This document shows, in pieces, positions 11,429 through 23,378 of a stretch of 64,000 bases of DNA (position 1 is its first letter; every line of letters starts with the position of its first letter). The position numbers and the translations under genes were made by a program. Source of the stretch: Jackrogersella multiformis (Eukaryota; Ascomycota; Sordariomycetes; Xylariales; Hypoxylaceae). A model generated the notes under the pieces. It worked only from the letters and a program-made list of their open reading frames with translations. It was not told the origin of the DNA and ran no database searches. The DNA lies in NCBI GenBank assembly GCA_902806575.1, contig CADCXD010000001.1, forward strand, positions 4,092,001 to 4,156,000, in the 5' to 3' direction.

Positions 11429-13053
11429 ATGTCTGCATCTCCCTCTCATCCAACTAATCCGGCGAAGCGTCCCCTCGAGGATGCTTCATCGCCCTCCCGC
11501 GGTACCGACCAGCCAGATGCCAAACGGCCAGCTCTCGACAAGGTCATCAACAATGGACACAGCGACAAGCATTTCGAGCTTCCGGACAACCCTGCTGATG
11601 ATGCCTTAGTCCTTATTGGAACCAATGGCACGGCTAAGGCCGAGGATGCTAATAACGAGAAGAGCGAAGTCAAGGATGACCAAGGCGATACCGTCGTCCC
11701 TGATGTCGACGAGGCTAAGCATATTGTCGATATGTCTCTTCCCGGACCTTCAGCTATGACCGGTGCTCCCGCAACCAACACCCACGACGAGACCACGTGG
11801 ATTCATATCCGCGCAGTCATCTCCAGCCCCGAAGCCGCCACTATTATTGGCAAGGGTGGCGAGAATGTTTCCAACATCAGAAAATTATCCAACGCAAAGT
11901 GTACCGTCAGTGATTATCAGAAGGGCGCCGTGGAGAGGATTCTTACCGTCAGCGGGGCGGTCGAAGCTGTAGCAAAGGTACTTATCACCCGGTGGTGTTC
12001 GAAAGGTCGAAAAAAGTCCAAGCTGGTTGCTAACATAGGTATCTATAGGCATTCGGGTTGATCATTCGTACCTTGAACAATGAGCCCTTGACAGAGAAGT
12101 CTAATACCCAATCCAAGACATACCCTCTCCGACTTCTCATACCGCACGTCCTCATAGGATCCATAATTGGAAAAGGCGGTGCTCGCATCCGCGAGATTCA
12201 AGACGCTTCCGGAGCGAGGCTCAACGCTTCCGACTCTTGCCTGCCCCTGTCAAGTGAACGTTCCCTCGTAGTCATGGGTGTGGCTGACGCTGTTCATATT
12301 GCTACTTATTATGTAGGCAGCACACTCCTGCAACAACTTAACGAGCGTTTCGGCGGCCCCGCAGCATCGGCATACGCCACCCGAAGTGGTGGCCCTACCG
12401 GCGTCGTACCTGGAGGTATGCAGGTCGTCCCGTATTGTCCTCAGCCCGCCGGAGGTAACTTCGGTCACCGCGAGAACTACGGACGACGGCCCGACCCCAG
12501 AGCGCACCACATGCCACCCACTCCGTATGCGCAGCCTTATCCGCACACGGCCACGCCGCAACCTAACCCGAGTGTGCCCATGCATTACGCACCTCAAGCA
12601 GCTGCTTATGGCGCTGCCGCTCCGCACATGCCGCCGCATCATGCTCCTCACGTGGGCGGTCCCCACCCTCACGGCGGCCCTCCAGCTCAGCCGATGCATG
12701 GTGGCGCTGTTGCCGGCGCTCCGATGACGCAGCAAATATACATTCCTAACGACATGGTGGGTGCGATCATCGGAAAAGGCGGCCAGAAGATCAACGAGAT
12801 CCGTCAGATCAGTGGAAGCGTTATTAAGATCAACGAGCCTCAAGACAACAGCAATGAGCGACTGGTGACCATCACGGGAACGGAAGAATGTAACAGAATG
12901 GCGCTCTACATGCTCTATTCTCGACTGGGTGAGCAATCTAACAAGTCGGCGCGAAGCTAACCAAGCAAGCCGGCTGTCCCCTTCCCCCCTCAAACGGTCA
13001 ACCAAACTAATCATAACCCCAAACAAACAGAAAGCGAGAAGCATCGGATCTAG
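11429..13053 (+). CDS. Triple KH-domain RNA-binding protein (Hek2/Rnc1/hnRNP K-like)
   Basis: Three exons: 11429-11977, 12049-12928 and a 23-nt last exon 13031-13053, giving 483 residues. The last exon yields the ending RLESEKHRI, which matches fungal relatives as I remember them. Without splicing the frame would read through to a less plausible tail at 12960. KH1 (about residues 124-190), KH2 (about 205-275) and KH3 (about 405-470) each contain the GKGG loop: ATIIGKGGENVSNIR, GSIIGKGGARIREIQ and GAIIGKGGQKINEIR. The first intron falls inside KH1. Between KH2 and KH3 lies a His/Pro/Gly/Ala-rich disordered linker. Proteins of this family bind C/U-rich mRNA and control stability, localisation and translation. 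The N-terminus is acidic and disordered. Confidence 0.93.
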
Positions 13054-16000
13054 CGACGAAAACCAATCGACGGATGTATTGATACTACCAGTTCTCCCCA
13101 CTGTCTTCGAAATCTCCATATCGTAGGAGCCTTTTAGGCTTCTATACATCACATTCGTTATCATATCGGTCGAGAGCCTCTTCGACGCATGACATTGACG
13201 GGTTGGCGGTTACGGCGGGTAGCGGCGTTTGGTATTTATTCTTTCATGAGATTTCCGGGTAATTGTCGCGAAAGACGAAATTGATGGTAGTAGGCCATTA
13301 CTTGGTAGTGGCGGGCACCGGGCATATCATGGAAAAGTGGAAAAGAAGCTTTGCTTTGCTTTGCTATGCATTATATTTAGCTATATTCGCGTTGCTATTA
13401 ATCCACACTTTATTATTGAACCGCGTTCCTCGTAGATGAGTCCTACTGTTCGTCAACGGACGCCACCTTATGACGTGGTTGCCAGAAATATCGAATGGCG
13501 GTAGTGAGTTGGCGGCGGTGTTTATCTTTGCAACCGAAATTTCTTTCTTGGGGCTAAGGTCTAGGTGCCTTACTAAACATCGTCCATCTTAGATCCTCTA
13601 TCTACCTAACGTTGGACCTATCGAGGAGGTCAGGAGAAAGAGGAAAGGTGTTCAGCCCTACAATGAGGTCCTAACATGATATCGGTGGTATCATAAAGCC
13701 ACTCAATAGCCATGACAAAGAGGGAAGGTTAGCTGAAATTGTAACGCTAGCTATTCAAATGGCTGAAGGATTCTTAGCTCTCTCTCTTAATCAACAATCA
13801 ATCAGAACACTGTCTCATAAATAGAGAGAAAAGACAACTATAAGTATCAGGGGGCCTATTCGAGTAATGGGTTGGCGGATAGGAAGGCAAGATATACCTG
13901 GTATTCTTTCTTCATCTCTAATAGCCATAGAAATCCCTCTCTATTCACACATGAGATTCTCTCCATGCAATGAGAAAATATACAATTATACCACATCTCT
14001 TTCTTGCGTATCGCAGTGATAGACAAGTGCTAGAAATCGAGAACATGGTCTCCGCCTAGGATGCGGATGCGGATGAAACCCTGCTAGTTAATAATTCGGT
14101 GAAACACATCCGTGCCTATAAACTCCGAGTTTGACACTTCCAAGCCCGGGGCATCTATCCAGTATGTATATCCTGCCCTATTCTAGGGCGAAACTTCGTT
14201 CATGCTTAGTAACGTGTGATTTGCGACTTCGTAGCAATATTCACTCTCGCTCACTCGCGATCGTCGGAGGGCATAGGTAGCATCCAGACGGTGGAACTAT
14301 GGTGCTATCTAGTGTAGTGTAGTGTAGTGTAGTCAGTGTAGTTGAAGCTCCAAATACGATACGACGGACGTAAATAAAGGAAAGATAGGCACGACTTGCT
14401 GGCTTCGGGCAGGTGTATGTGAAGCCATGGGGTCGAGATAGCCTACTGATGGAGCGCGAGGCGATGGGGTATCCCGTCGGCGCTCTGATCGACATCGTGT
14501 ATGTAGGTACAATTGTCTTGTCGATCCCTTCACTGACTTGACTTGACTTGGTGACACTTGACCGCGGTGAGGTATGAACTCGACCGCGGTGAGTTATGGG
14601 TTGGACGGGAGTCGCTCTGCTGGCAAATGAATGTCACGGTGATGACGACAGGGGGGAAATAGGAGTAGCTTTGGAGGTGGAAACATGCCTAGGCTGCCAC
14701 TTGGGCGGGAGGAGTCATTGCATGTCGGACAAAATACGAAATATGAGGTTCGCATCTCGCTCCCGTCCGAGTTATCGCCCTCGCCCTCGCTCTAATGAGG
14801 GTAAGTTAGCAGGCAGGCAGGTAAGCCAATACCGTGGCCCAAAATTAAGCACGTACGATGTGATCAGTCTGTCAGTATTATCTTCAAGGCTTTACCAGAA
14901 CCCATGTCCATGTAAGTTTGTCTCCGCCCTTGCATTCTCATCTACATCCATACCTACACTACATAATAATAATACTTACCTACCCATTATTATCGACATC
15001 CAGCTCCGGCCGAGAGTTGGTTAACCAGCGGACCACAAGTCGGTGTAACTAACATTTCTATGATACTTGCTTATGTATCTTAGGTGCGTAGAAAGAAGCC
15101 GGAGCATTTACACGTGTGTATGGAGGTAGAGTTACATTATATAACGTAGGTGCATGGCAATATTGAAGCTAAAGCGCCTGTCCGCGCCATACACGCAGGC
15201 GCGCGTGCGCTTCCAACATTCAGGCACCATCGCCTTAGCCTTCCTCAGCCCTACGCATCTGTGTATATACCTACCTACTATTAAAGAAAAGACCAACGGG
15301 GAAAAGGAGGCTGTAGCCCTTTTTCGCTGACGCCCATCGTCGTGACTAGTACCTATTTACCGCTTACATAGTACAGCCATAGAACTAGCCATCTTGGTAA
15401 ATAGATTCGTCCGAAACGGGACACAGGGGTAAGCACTATGATACGAGACTCGCTGCCGTTCTTCTTCAGCTGGCAGGGGACGCATCGAAAGGATTTTTAT
15501 CCTGCTTTCTTGGCGGATGTGTGCCATGGCAGGGTGGACTATGCGATGGATGGCGTTTGTGTCATCTTTTGCTTACGATGCGAGGTGGTTACCTGTACAC
15601 AAATATGTGCACACCAAGGAAGCAAACGTTTCCCATCTCGTACGTATGTATGTAATGTAGATAATGTAATGTGTGTGTATATTTTGTAGGTACTTAGGAG
15701 GTTTGCTTTCACTTCGAGGCTTTGCGCCTCGATACTACCATGTAGGCTTAAAGAAGCAAAATATGTGTGTGACTTGCGAGACGACGGATGGTCCGGTAAG
15801 TGTAGAGACCTCAACAAGTCTGCTAGGTATAGCTACACTACACTAGTGTATTACCCAGGTATGGTGGAGATGAATGCGATGGTGTCACACATATGCTACT
15901 TACCCAGGTAGGTATTTCCTGCGTCACGGAGTTTGTAGCCTACAATACCTTATGTATGTATCTGCCTATTTAGGTACTTAGGTATTTATCAATATTTAAA

Positions 16001-17740
16001 TAGATTTGGGGGCCGAAATGTAGTCATTCTACATCCGAATCAGGTAATTCTCACCCGGGTAGCCTTATGGTTGTCGGTTAGCACGACCATGGCCTAAAGA
16101 GGCTGCCGAATAGCACGATGCAATATGCGATACCGAGATTATACATGTGCCACCCAATATATTCCTCCAAAATGAGAAATGATGGGGAGACGAGTCAGCA
16201 AACCAACCTCCTTTTCTCCGACTATTCATATTGCTGTAATATTTTCCCTTCTTCCTCACAACCTGGAATACATACACTGCTACGCCTCTCCGAATAGGCG
16301 GAAGCGTAATGACTCGCGCAGTGTAATATGTAGTAAAATACCGACTAAATATGCCACCAGCATGACAGTAAAGTCTTAGACAATAGATCGGCCACTGGAA
16401 TGCACGGATATTACCTAATATAGCCACCACAACCACGACCACGCGCGCCTAACGCCCTAAACCAGCCGGAGGTTCTTGGTTGGTGGAGCTATACCGCATC
16501 CGGCCGACTATGCGATGTAAGGACAGCCCTGCTGCAGAAAGTTGGGCTTTTTTTCTTAGACGAGCCAGGCAGAGCGCTCCAGGAATAGAAAACCTACGGC
16601 CCTACGCTTCTGCGCGGAACCTAGGAGGTGGCAGGGTCCTTTTGTTAAATAAGCTTGTTTCAAGCGCCAACATTACTCGCCAAAGGTAAATTACCTTCTA
16701 TTACTCACCTAGGATCTAGGTCGCTAGGTTGAGTCGTAAATCTTGACAGCCTCACTTAGGAGTCTGAAGTATCGAGGATTAAGTATGTAACGTAACGAAA
16801 GAAGGCGTACTTGGCTGCTTGGCCATCTCAGCCTGCTTTCATTAAGTAAAATAAAAATTCGAGATTCACTTACGCGATTACCAGCGCGCATGACATCCAT
16901 ACCTGCCCAGTATTAGTTATTTTAGTGTAGACGGCGGAATACATAGTAAATGCTCGAGCGATGTCACGATCGAGGGGCAAAACAGGCTAAGATCTGCCCC
17001 TATCGAATGTAATGTTAAGTTTTTTTTTTTTCCTTGGATGACCTGTGGGTTCTGTAATTTACCTCTTCGGGGGACCCATGGGACTAATTGACCAGTGGAA
17101 TGGCAGGGAAATGGACTTCAGAAGCGTGGAAAAGCAGGTTGGTCTGCCTTTAGGTGGATACGTGATACTTGTGAAGAATTCTTGGCGGGTATCTTCAGAT
17201 CGTTGGAATGTACCTCTCCGGCCACAGTAAGCAGTAAAGGTACCTGTAGCGTCCTGGCTGAGACAACGAGAGATCTAGCCCAACAATACCTGGCACGAGC
17301 CAGCCTACCGCATCGTTGGAACCCTAGTATTAGTCCCTGACTAGACCCCTGTCTTGGACTACCTAGGTAGTATATGGGGATGAAAAATCTCGATTTTACT
17401 GGCTCATCCTATGCGGTATCGAAGTGAGAAGGTACCCGCGCTGTGGGCTGTGCTTCTTTAATCTCCAGGTCCCTCTCACTCTTCCCCCTGTCCCACAGAT
17501 CAGTCATCATATCTTCGACCTATTTTTGCTCACCTCTTCCTCTTTTCCTTTTCTTCCCTTTCCATCATCCAACCGCAGTCAACCTAAGTCACTTTAAGAC
17601 TACCACACTCATTTTTCTAATAATTCGTCGCAGCCCAGCTCGCGCATCACACTCATTTATCTAGTCGTTTTTTTCTCGACAGTAATTCACACCACCAACT
17701 TTTAATTCTAACACGGAAGAAAAAACCAACAACAGCAAAA
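13054..17740. other. Gene-poor intergenic region, 4.7 kb
   Basis: I see no gene that survives inspection: open frames are short, lack conserved motifs and overlap on both strands. Content includes a TTTGC tandem near 13350, an AGTGT tandem at 14311-14330, TAGGTA/ACCTA tracts (about 15260-15275, 15855-15985), a perfect 7-bp hairpin at 15714-15732 (TCGAGGC/GCCTCGA) and a poly-T run near 17021-17031. The right end is pyrimidine-rich promoter sequence for the GPI-protein gene. Confidence 0.5.
14311..14330. repeat. AGTGT tandem repeat (4 units)
   Basis: Four consecutive AGTGT units followed by AGTCAGTGTAG, in a gene-free spacer. Confidence 0.85.
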
Positions 17741-18615
17741 ATGCGTTCCTCTACCGTTTTCGCCTCTGCCTTGGCCTTCGCCGCCTCGTCTTTCGCCCAG
17801 ACCCCCGGCTTCGCTGTCATCAGCTCCCCCACCGAGGGAACCAAGGTCCCCTCCGGGTCTGAATTCATCATCAGGTGGGCGCCTGGCGCGGCCACCGGTC
17901 TGGTCGCCATCTCCCTCTTGGGCGGTCCCAGCCCTACCACTCTCTCGCCCGGCCCTGTTCTAGCCAGTAAGTAAAAACGACGCGTATATGGACGTGGTTG
18001 ATATCAAAATGCTAACAGTTTTCTTCAGCCGTTGATGTTGCCCAGGCTTCCCTTTCGTGGAACGTGCTGTGCTCGCTTGGCACTGAGATCACCTACGGAA
18101 TCAAGATCGCGTCTGTGGCCGACGAGAGTACCTTCCAGTACTCTTTCCCTTTCACCATCAGCGGTCCTTCGTGCTCTTCTGGCGCCGGTGAGTCCCCCAC
18201 TGTTGTTAGCAGCAGCAGCAGCATCGTTAGCAGCAGCAGCACCAGCATCAGCACCAGCACCTCTTCTTCGGTTGTCTCCGTCAGCTCCAAGGGACCCTCA
18301 TACCCTACCTCCATCGTGGTCCCAACTCCTTCTTACCCGACCGCCACCAGTGTGACTAGTGCCGTCACCAACAGCACCAGCTCCAGCGTAGCCAGCTACT
18401 TCAGCACCGCCGTTCCCTCGGGTAACCTGTCCACCACCGCCACTCCTACCTACGTGCCTTCCACTATCGTCACCCAGACCAGCTCCGTCGTCACGAGCGC
18501 TCCCAACAGCACCACCACGGCACCCCCGGCGGTTGTTACTGGCGCCGCCCAGACCGCCGCAGCTGGATCGTTCGCCCTATTCGGAGGTCTCGCCCTCGCC
18601 GTCCTGGCCATCTAA
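17741..18615 (+). CDS. Secreted GPI-anchored Ser/Thr-rich cell-wall protein, Kre9/Knh1-like N-terminal domain
   Basis: Two exons (17741-17966 and 18029-18615), 270 residues. Residues 1-19 form a signal peptide (MRSSTVFASALAFAASSFA, cleavage before Q20). The next about 90 residues, with FAVISSPTEGTKVPSGSEF, IIRWAP and ITYGIKIASVADES, resemble the Ser-Thr-rich GPI-anchored protein domain related to yeast Kre9/Knh1 (beta-1,6-glucan assembly). Then comes a long Ser/Thr/Pro stalk for O-mannosylation, with NST-type sites, and a hydrophobic C-terminal tail (GSFALFGGLALAVLAI) typical of a GPI attachment signal. It is expected at the plasma membrane or cell wall. Specific function is unknown. The intron (GTAAGT, GCTAACAG branch) follows the mature N-terminal domain start. 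Confidence 0.9.
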
Positions 18616-20011
18616 GGCAACCGCGTCGAATCCTCTCTTAATGGAATAGGCCGTTTACCGGGAAAGGAAATGGAAGGGGGAACGGAATTAATGAACTAGT
18701 TGATTGGTCGCTCTGAATGGAGACAAACTTGGGGTCGGTTGGTAATTGTAATGTCTATACATGCACGTTCTTGTTGATATAGACGCCCCACCGCATCCTG
18801 AATATACTCTTTGATAAAAACTCATTTGTTTCTTGCGTGTATGTGTGATATGTGATGTTTAGTCCGTTATTATGAACCTCCACAATAGTATCTTTTCAGG
18901 TAGGGTACTGTACCATTTGTGAATTGTTGATGTAAAAGGTAAAATAAGTATTACATGATGGTAGTAAGAGAAGTCTCGGGTCGACGTTGATCAGTTTATA
19001 TAAATGTCGGACGTGCCCAAATTTGAACCTAATTACTAAGATTGAGACTGCCTTGTGTACCTGCCTGCCTCCCTTAGGCTATGTATTTACTTGTTCCTTT
19101 TATCTATGTCCGATCCCACGTGTGGTGTAACGCCATTAAGGTTATCTCTGCTTTATCTCTGCATCAGAAGGCGAGGCAACTCCCAATCATTGTCGACGAA
19201 AGCGGTCCGGATCGGGAAACGAGGGGTGATGATCGTGGGTGCTGTTGCTTAAGGTTGCTTTTGTGTCTGAGATGTGATACTATTTTGGGGGGGGGGTCTT
19301 TCCCGTCCCTTATACGGTGGTTAGGTTGAAATGGAGGTGTTGTTGGTTTGCAACTTCCTGCTGTTACCCTACCTACCTAAATGAATATCGAATATCCAGC
19401 TCCGGCACAACGTACCTAGTATGCAATATACCTTCGTATTTAGTCCTCAGGTATGAATTCTAATATAATCCCTTGTTACTCCCCCTCGTGTATAGAACCT
19501 GTCTCTAGGTCGCAAGTGTAGGTAAACATCACAATGAAAGCGCGAGTCAAAACTAAATTATCTAACTTAGTTACTTATCTCTTACATATTCAATATTCCG
19601 TACGCCTTCATAGCCGCCTATATGAATAACACGAGACTGAATACATCGGTCGGACCATACATGTATGTATATAGGCAGGTAGGTAGTCTAAAGTGAGGCT
19701 CTGTTCCACCACGGGTATTCCCCGTATATTCCCTATCCCCTATCTTTTATCCTATCTGACCTAACCGATTTCCTTACTTTTCTTCTCTCTTTCATTTATA
19801 TTGCTTCTTTTCTTTACCTATTAGATATTCCGCTTACAGACACATAAACAAGAATCTACACACAGTCCAGCCTTACGCTTAAACGCCAGCCAGCCAGCCC
19901 ATTTCTCATTCCTCGCTTTTGTATCGTAGCTCAATCCCACATCTCATCCCAATATTCACAGCCAAACAACCATAAACCCCCGCTCAATGCAGGCAGGCAG
20001 GCAGCAGGTCC
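18616..20011. other. Intergenic between convergent GPI-protein and nitrate transporter genes
   Basis: About 1.4 kb of shared 3' flank. It contains a run of nine G near 19289 and TAGGTAGG sequence at about 19676-19687. No gene is supported. Confidence 0.5.
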
Positions 20012-21667
20012 TCAATACCCGCCAACCTGACCTCTCGGCACGGGCCGGATCCAGCAGAGGCACAAGTTGAGGCCGATGGTCATGATGCCGATAACCCAGA
20101 GGGCCTTAGCGTAGTCAGTGCCAGCGCCCATGAAGCGGAAGATGACGGCGAACGCGACGCCGCCGAGGTTGCCGCCGGCGCCCGTGACGCCGGACACGAT
20201 GCCGTTGGCGTGGGGGTGGACGTGTGGGACGAGCGCGAAGTTGGCGCCGTTGCCCGCCTCGAGGAACACTGCCATGAGCGCCACGAGGCCCACCATCGTC
20301 GGCAGGTCGTGCGGGTCGAGCTTGCCCACCAGGATCAGCAGCGCGCCCGTCGTGCACCCGCAGCCCACCACCCACAGCTTCTTGGCCCAGACGTTGCGGC
20401 CCGAGGCGCGGTACAGTATGTCGGCCACCACGCCGCCGAGCGGTCGGGTGATCACGTTCATGAACCCGAACATGGCCGCCCAGTTCGCCGCGTTGGTCTG
20501 CCCGAGCGACGGGAAGTTCTTGGCATAGTACGAGCCGAGCACTGAGTTGATGGCCAGCTCGCCGCCGAAGGAGCATATGTACGTCAGGACGTGGAAGAGC
20601 GTCTGGGGCGACGCGGAGACGCGCGCGATCAGTTCCCACGTCGGCTTCTGTATCACCTCACCTCTGGCTGTCCCCACCATCTCCCCCTTCGAGAGCGCGG
20701 CTTCGTGGTCCCAGTTTAGCTTCTTGTCCTTCTCGACCTCGTGGATGCTGTTCGGGCCGGTGGAGCTGGCTTTGTCGGCGGTTTTTTCTGATGCGTCGGC
20801 GGGGCCGTTGATTGGGGTTGTAAATGGGCTGACGCCGTGAGACTCTAGGTTCTGGTCGGCGTGAAGATGTCTCTCAGACCACTTGCCGGTTGGAGTGTCG
20901 GGGCATAGAAGCAACATGGAAACACCGGTGGCGATGGTGATGATGAGGGGGACAATGAAAGAGAGACGCCACGCAACGCCGTCCGAGTAGCCGCTCTTCA
21001 CGAAGGAGTCGAAAACAGCAGGCATGATGAAGTACGTGATACCGCCACCGGCGTTACCCCATCCGCCGGTGAGGGCATTGGCGGTGCCTACGACATTCTT
21101 GTCGAAGAAGCCAGTCGACCAGACCTGGCAAGGTACAAAAGAGCCGCCGAGAATACCGATAAAGAAACGGCTGATGTAGAGACTTTGAGCATCGTGAACG
21201 AGAGGGGCTAGGCCGAGCGGGATCGACCCAATAAGGAGAATTCCGGCAAATACCCAACGGGGCCCGAAATGATCACAAGCAGGACCCGCCACGAATCGCA
21301 CCAACAAGCTCCGTCAAGTTAGCTTGAGTGGTGACCGCCAGATAGTTATAAAGGACATACGTAGCACACAGCGAGACAATGTTCGAGTTAGCAACTTCGG
21401 CTGAGCTGAGGTGAAGGTTGTTTTTGATCGTGTGTGACAGCTATAGGGGGTGTAAAGCGTTAGTTGACCGTTCTGTCCTAGCATGATATATGAGATACTC
21501 ACCAAAGGCGGAAAGGCATACCAGGCCCAGAAGGCTACCATGAAGCCCCACCACGAGAAGAAGAAGACGCGGCCGTAGACGTTGAAGACGTTCAGGGCGG
21601 GAACGGAGCGGGCCTTGCGGTTGATCGGGTTGACATCCGGGGCCGCCCAGAGGTACGACAGCTTCAT
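20012..21667 (-). CDS. nrtA: High-affinity nitrate/nitrite transporter (MFS, NNP family)
   Basis: Three exons on the minus strand: 21667-21503, 21440-21361 and 21308-20012, giving 513 residues. Introns of 62 and 52 nt have GTGAGT and GTATGT donors. The protein has the N-terminal FWAWYAFPPL, the MFS loop AGPACDHFGPR (about 89-99), the first nitrate signature GGWGNAGGG (about 163-171), the second signature GAGGNLGGV (about 458-466), and Arg in VRFVAG and in VITRPLGGV at the positions known to contact nitrate in NarK/NrtA. A large hydrophilic loop (about 225-285) separates the two six-helix halves, as in CrnA. It is expected to import nitrate at the plasma membrane. No nitrate or nitrite reductase gene is in this window. 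The upstream DNA has a NIT4/NirA-like site and a GATA site. Confidence 0.96.
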
Positions 21668-21933
21668 CTTGAGTGTTCTGACCCGGAACTCTGGCAGGTC
21701 GTCTTATGTTTAGAGCCTTGTTGAGTCACAGCGTTTCGGCGGTCGTGGTTTATGGATGATTCGAACTGCGACCAGGCAGCTCGAAAGGGGTAGTGTTTAT
21801 GCTCCTTTATGTGTATAGGTATGTGCTCTTTGGGTTAGCGAATAGGCTTGCCATGCAATTGTGCATCTCCGGACAAGTCGTCTCGGGGTGGGCCTCGAAT
21901 ATCGGCGCCCACGCTAAGGGTGGGCAAGTGTTT

Positions 21934-21957
21934 TCCGCGGGAGGTCCTGGCAGATAA
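21934..21957. promoter_or_regulatory. Possible NIT4/NirA-like and GATA sites upstream of nitrate transporter
   Basis: TCCGCGGG at 21934-21941 matches the NIT4 palindrome TCCGCGGA at 7 of 8 positions, and AGATAA at 21952-21957 fits the HGATAR site of the AreA/NIT2 nitrogen regulator. They lie about 270-290 bp before the transporter ATG, and other HGATAR matches occur at about 22140 and 22267. Role inferred. Confidence 0.4.
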
Positions 21958-23346
21958 GGCATGGAGATGCCGGAGTAGCGGAAACGTTGGATTCGAACGC
22001 TAGCGGGATAGGGTGTTGACACCGTCCAATGACTGATGAGATGATTGAGGCTGGATCTAGAGTGTGGAGTGGACTCCCCTGACTATGCTCTTAGACGAAG
22101 TATAGATGCGGCTAAGGCTAACGTCGATCGTTCCTAGCAAGATAGGGAGCTTCTGAAGAACGCAATGACGTCTTGCAGAAAACGTCGATTGGTATCAAAT
22201 TCTGGTAGTCGATATATTGTCTAACCACCTACGTTGTACGCGACGTATATGGTTTAATATGATTGTCGATAGATTTATAAGCAATGTGACCCCAAAGTGA
22301 GCACAGCGGTAGTGTCTTAGGAGGTATGTAGCTTGCTATAAATAGCCACGCCCAAGTCTCGCCGGTGAGGTGAAGTCACGCCAAATGATGCCCTTCTATC
22401 AAAAGGTAACTCGATGACAACAAGTGTGACATTCGAAGGCGAAACTGACATCTCCGGCGTTATATATTCGCCCGGGTCTGCACGTGAATGAATAATCCTG
22501 ACACCAAGAAACTAGACATGGTATAGACGACAGATATGATGCCGTCGAAGAAGCACATAAGCATGCAGACAGCCACACTTGGAGGTCTACAGCCAAGCAG
22601 CTCTAGATGTCACACCACAGCTTTCCGGCACTGCACCACACCGCACCCAATACTGCTGAAGATCCCTTGCCTTATCTCTAAGCGTCCTCGATCTGGGACA
22701 GACACGACATGGGCTTGGCTTTGTTAGACGGCGATGATTCGACTTAACCCCATCGGTCGAGAGATAAGGACGGACACTATCAGTGGCCTGAAATGCGACG
22801 GCCAATCCTTTGAATCTACACGGGGACGAGGCTTGCCTTAGCTCCGCATTTACCGTGCGTGTGGATGCTGGGAAACATCGATCTGGGGACGAGCAGGCAG
22901 GTGTCTTTGATCATGCAGGCTTTGGTCGTATTGGGACAGTTTTATCTTGGTCGCTCGGAATCCGAGGGACTGGAGCGAGATTTGCCTGGACTGCCTGGGT
23001 AGGTACCTCCAACCCCAACTTCATCAGCTGCAGCAGATTGGCAGCCTGTCAGCGTCGAGAGATAGACGAGAAAGGGGAATTACTACCACCAACGTGGTAC
23101 AGAGATGCGATGTGTATGTATGAAAAAACGTGTCTATTATTTAATCAGCCCAATGACAGATTTAAATGACTCGGGCCGGTACGGATATACTTATACTAGG
23201 TGTACCTAGTTTTAATTGAAAGCGGTCAATTGGACCTCGTAGATTTTTCAATGCCTCCAGCTACCTACACTACATACCTACAAATGTAGGTAGCGGGAAT
23301 TGGAATTTGTCATCAGGTCGGTTAGATAATACCGAGATACCAATAT

Positions 23347-23378
23347 CTACCTAGACCTAGGGTACCTAGGTAGGTAGC
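23347..23378. repeat. CCTAGG/TACC palindromic low-complexity patch
   Basis: Overlapping CTACCTAGACCTAGG and GGTACCTAGGTAGGTAG sequence can fold on itself. It is one of the stronger examples of the dispersed TAGGTACCTA-type repeat. Confidence 0.75.

Noticed and set aside
12250..13164. 304-codon minus-strand frame across the KH gene
   Set aside because: Antisense shadow of the KH coding exons without features of its own.
14596..15024. 142-codon plus-strand frame
   Set aside because: Ends in ACCTA/TAATAA microsatellite-like sequence and shows no conserved motif or splice context.
15714..15732. Perfect 7-bp hairpin TCGAGGC-TTTGC-GCCTCGA
   Set aside because: Looks like a terminator, but this is a eukaryotic nuclear spacer with no flanking gene and no T tract; such short hairpins are expected by chance.
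22810..23169. 119-codon plus-strand frame between nrtA and the DUF1275 gene
   Set aside because: Starts at a non-ATG codon, has no family signature, and lacks flanking exons.
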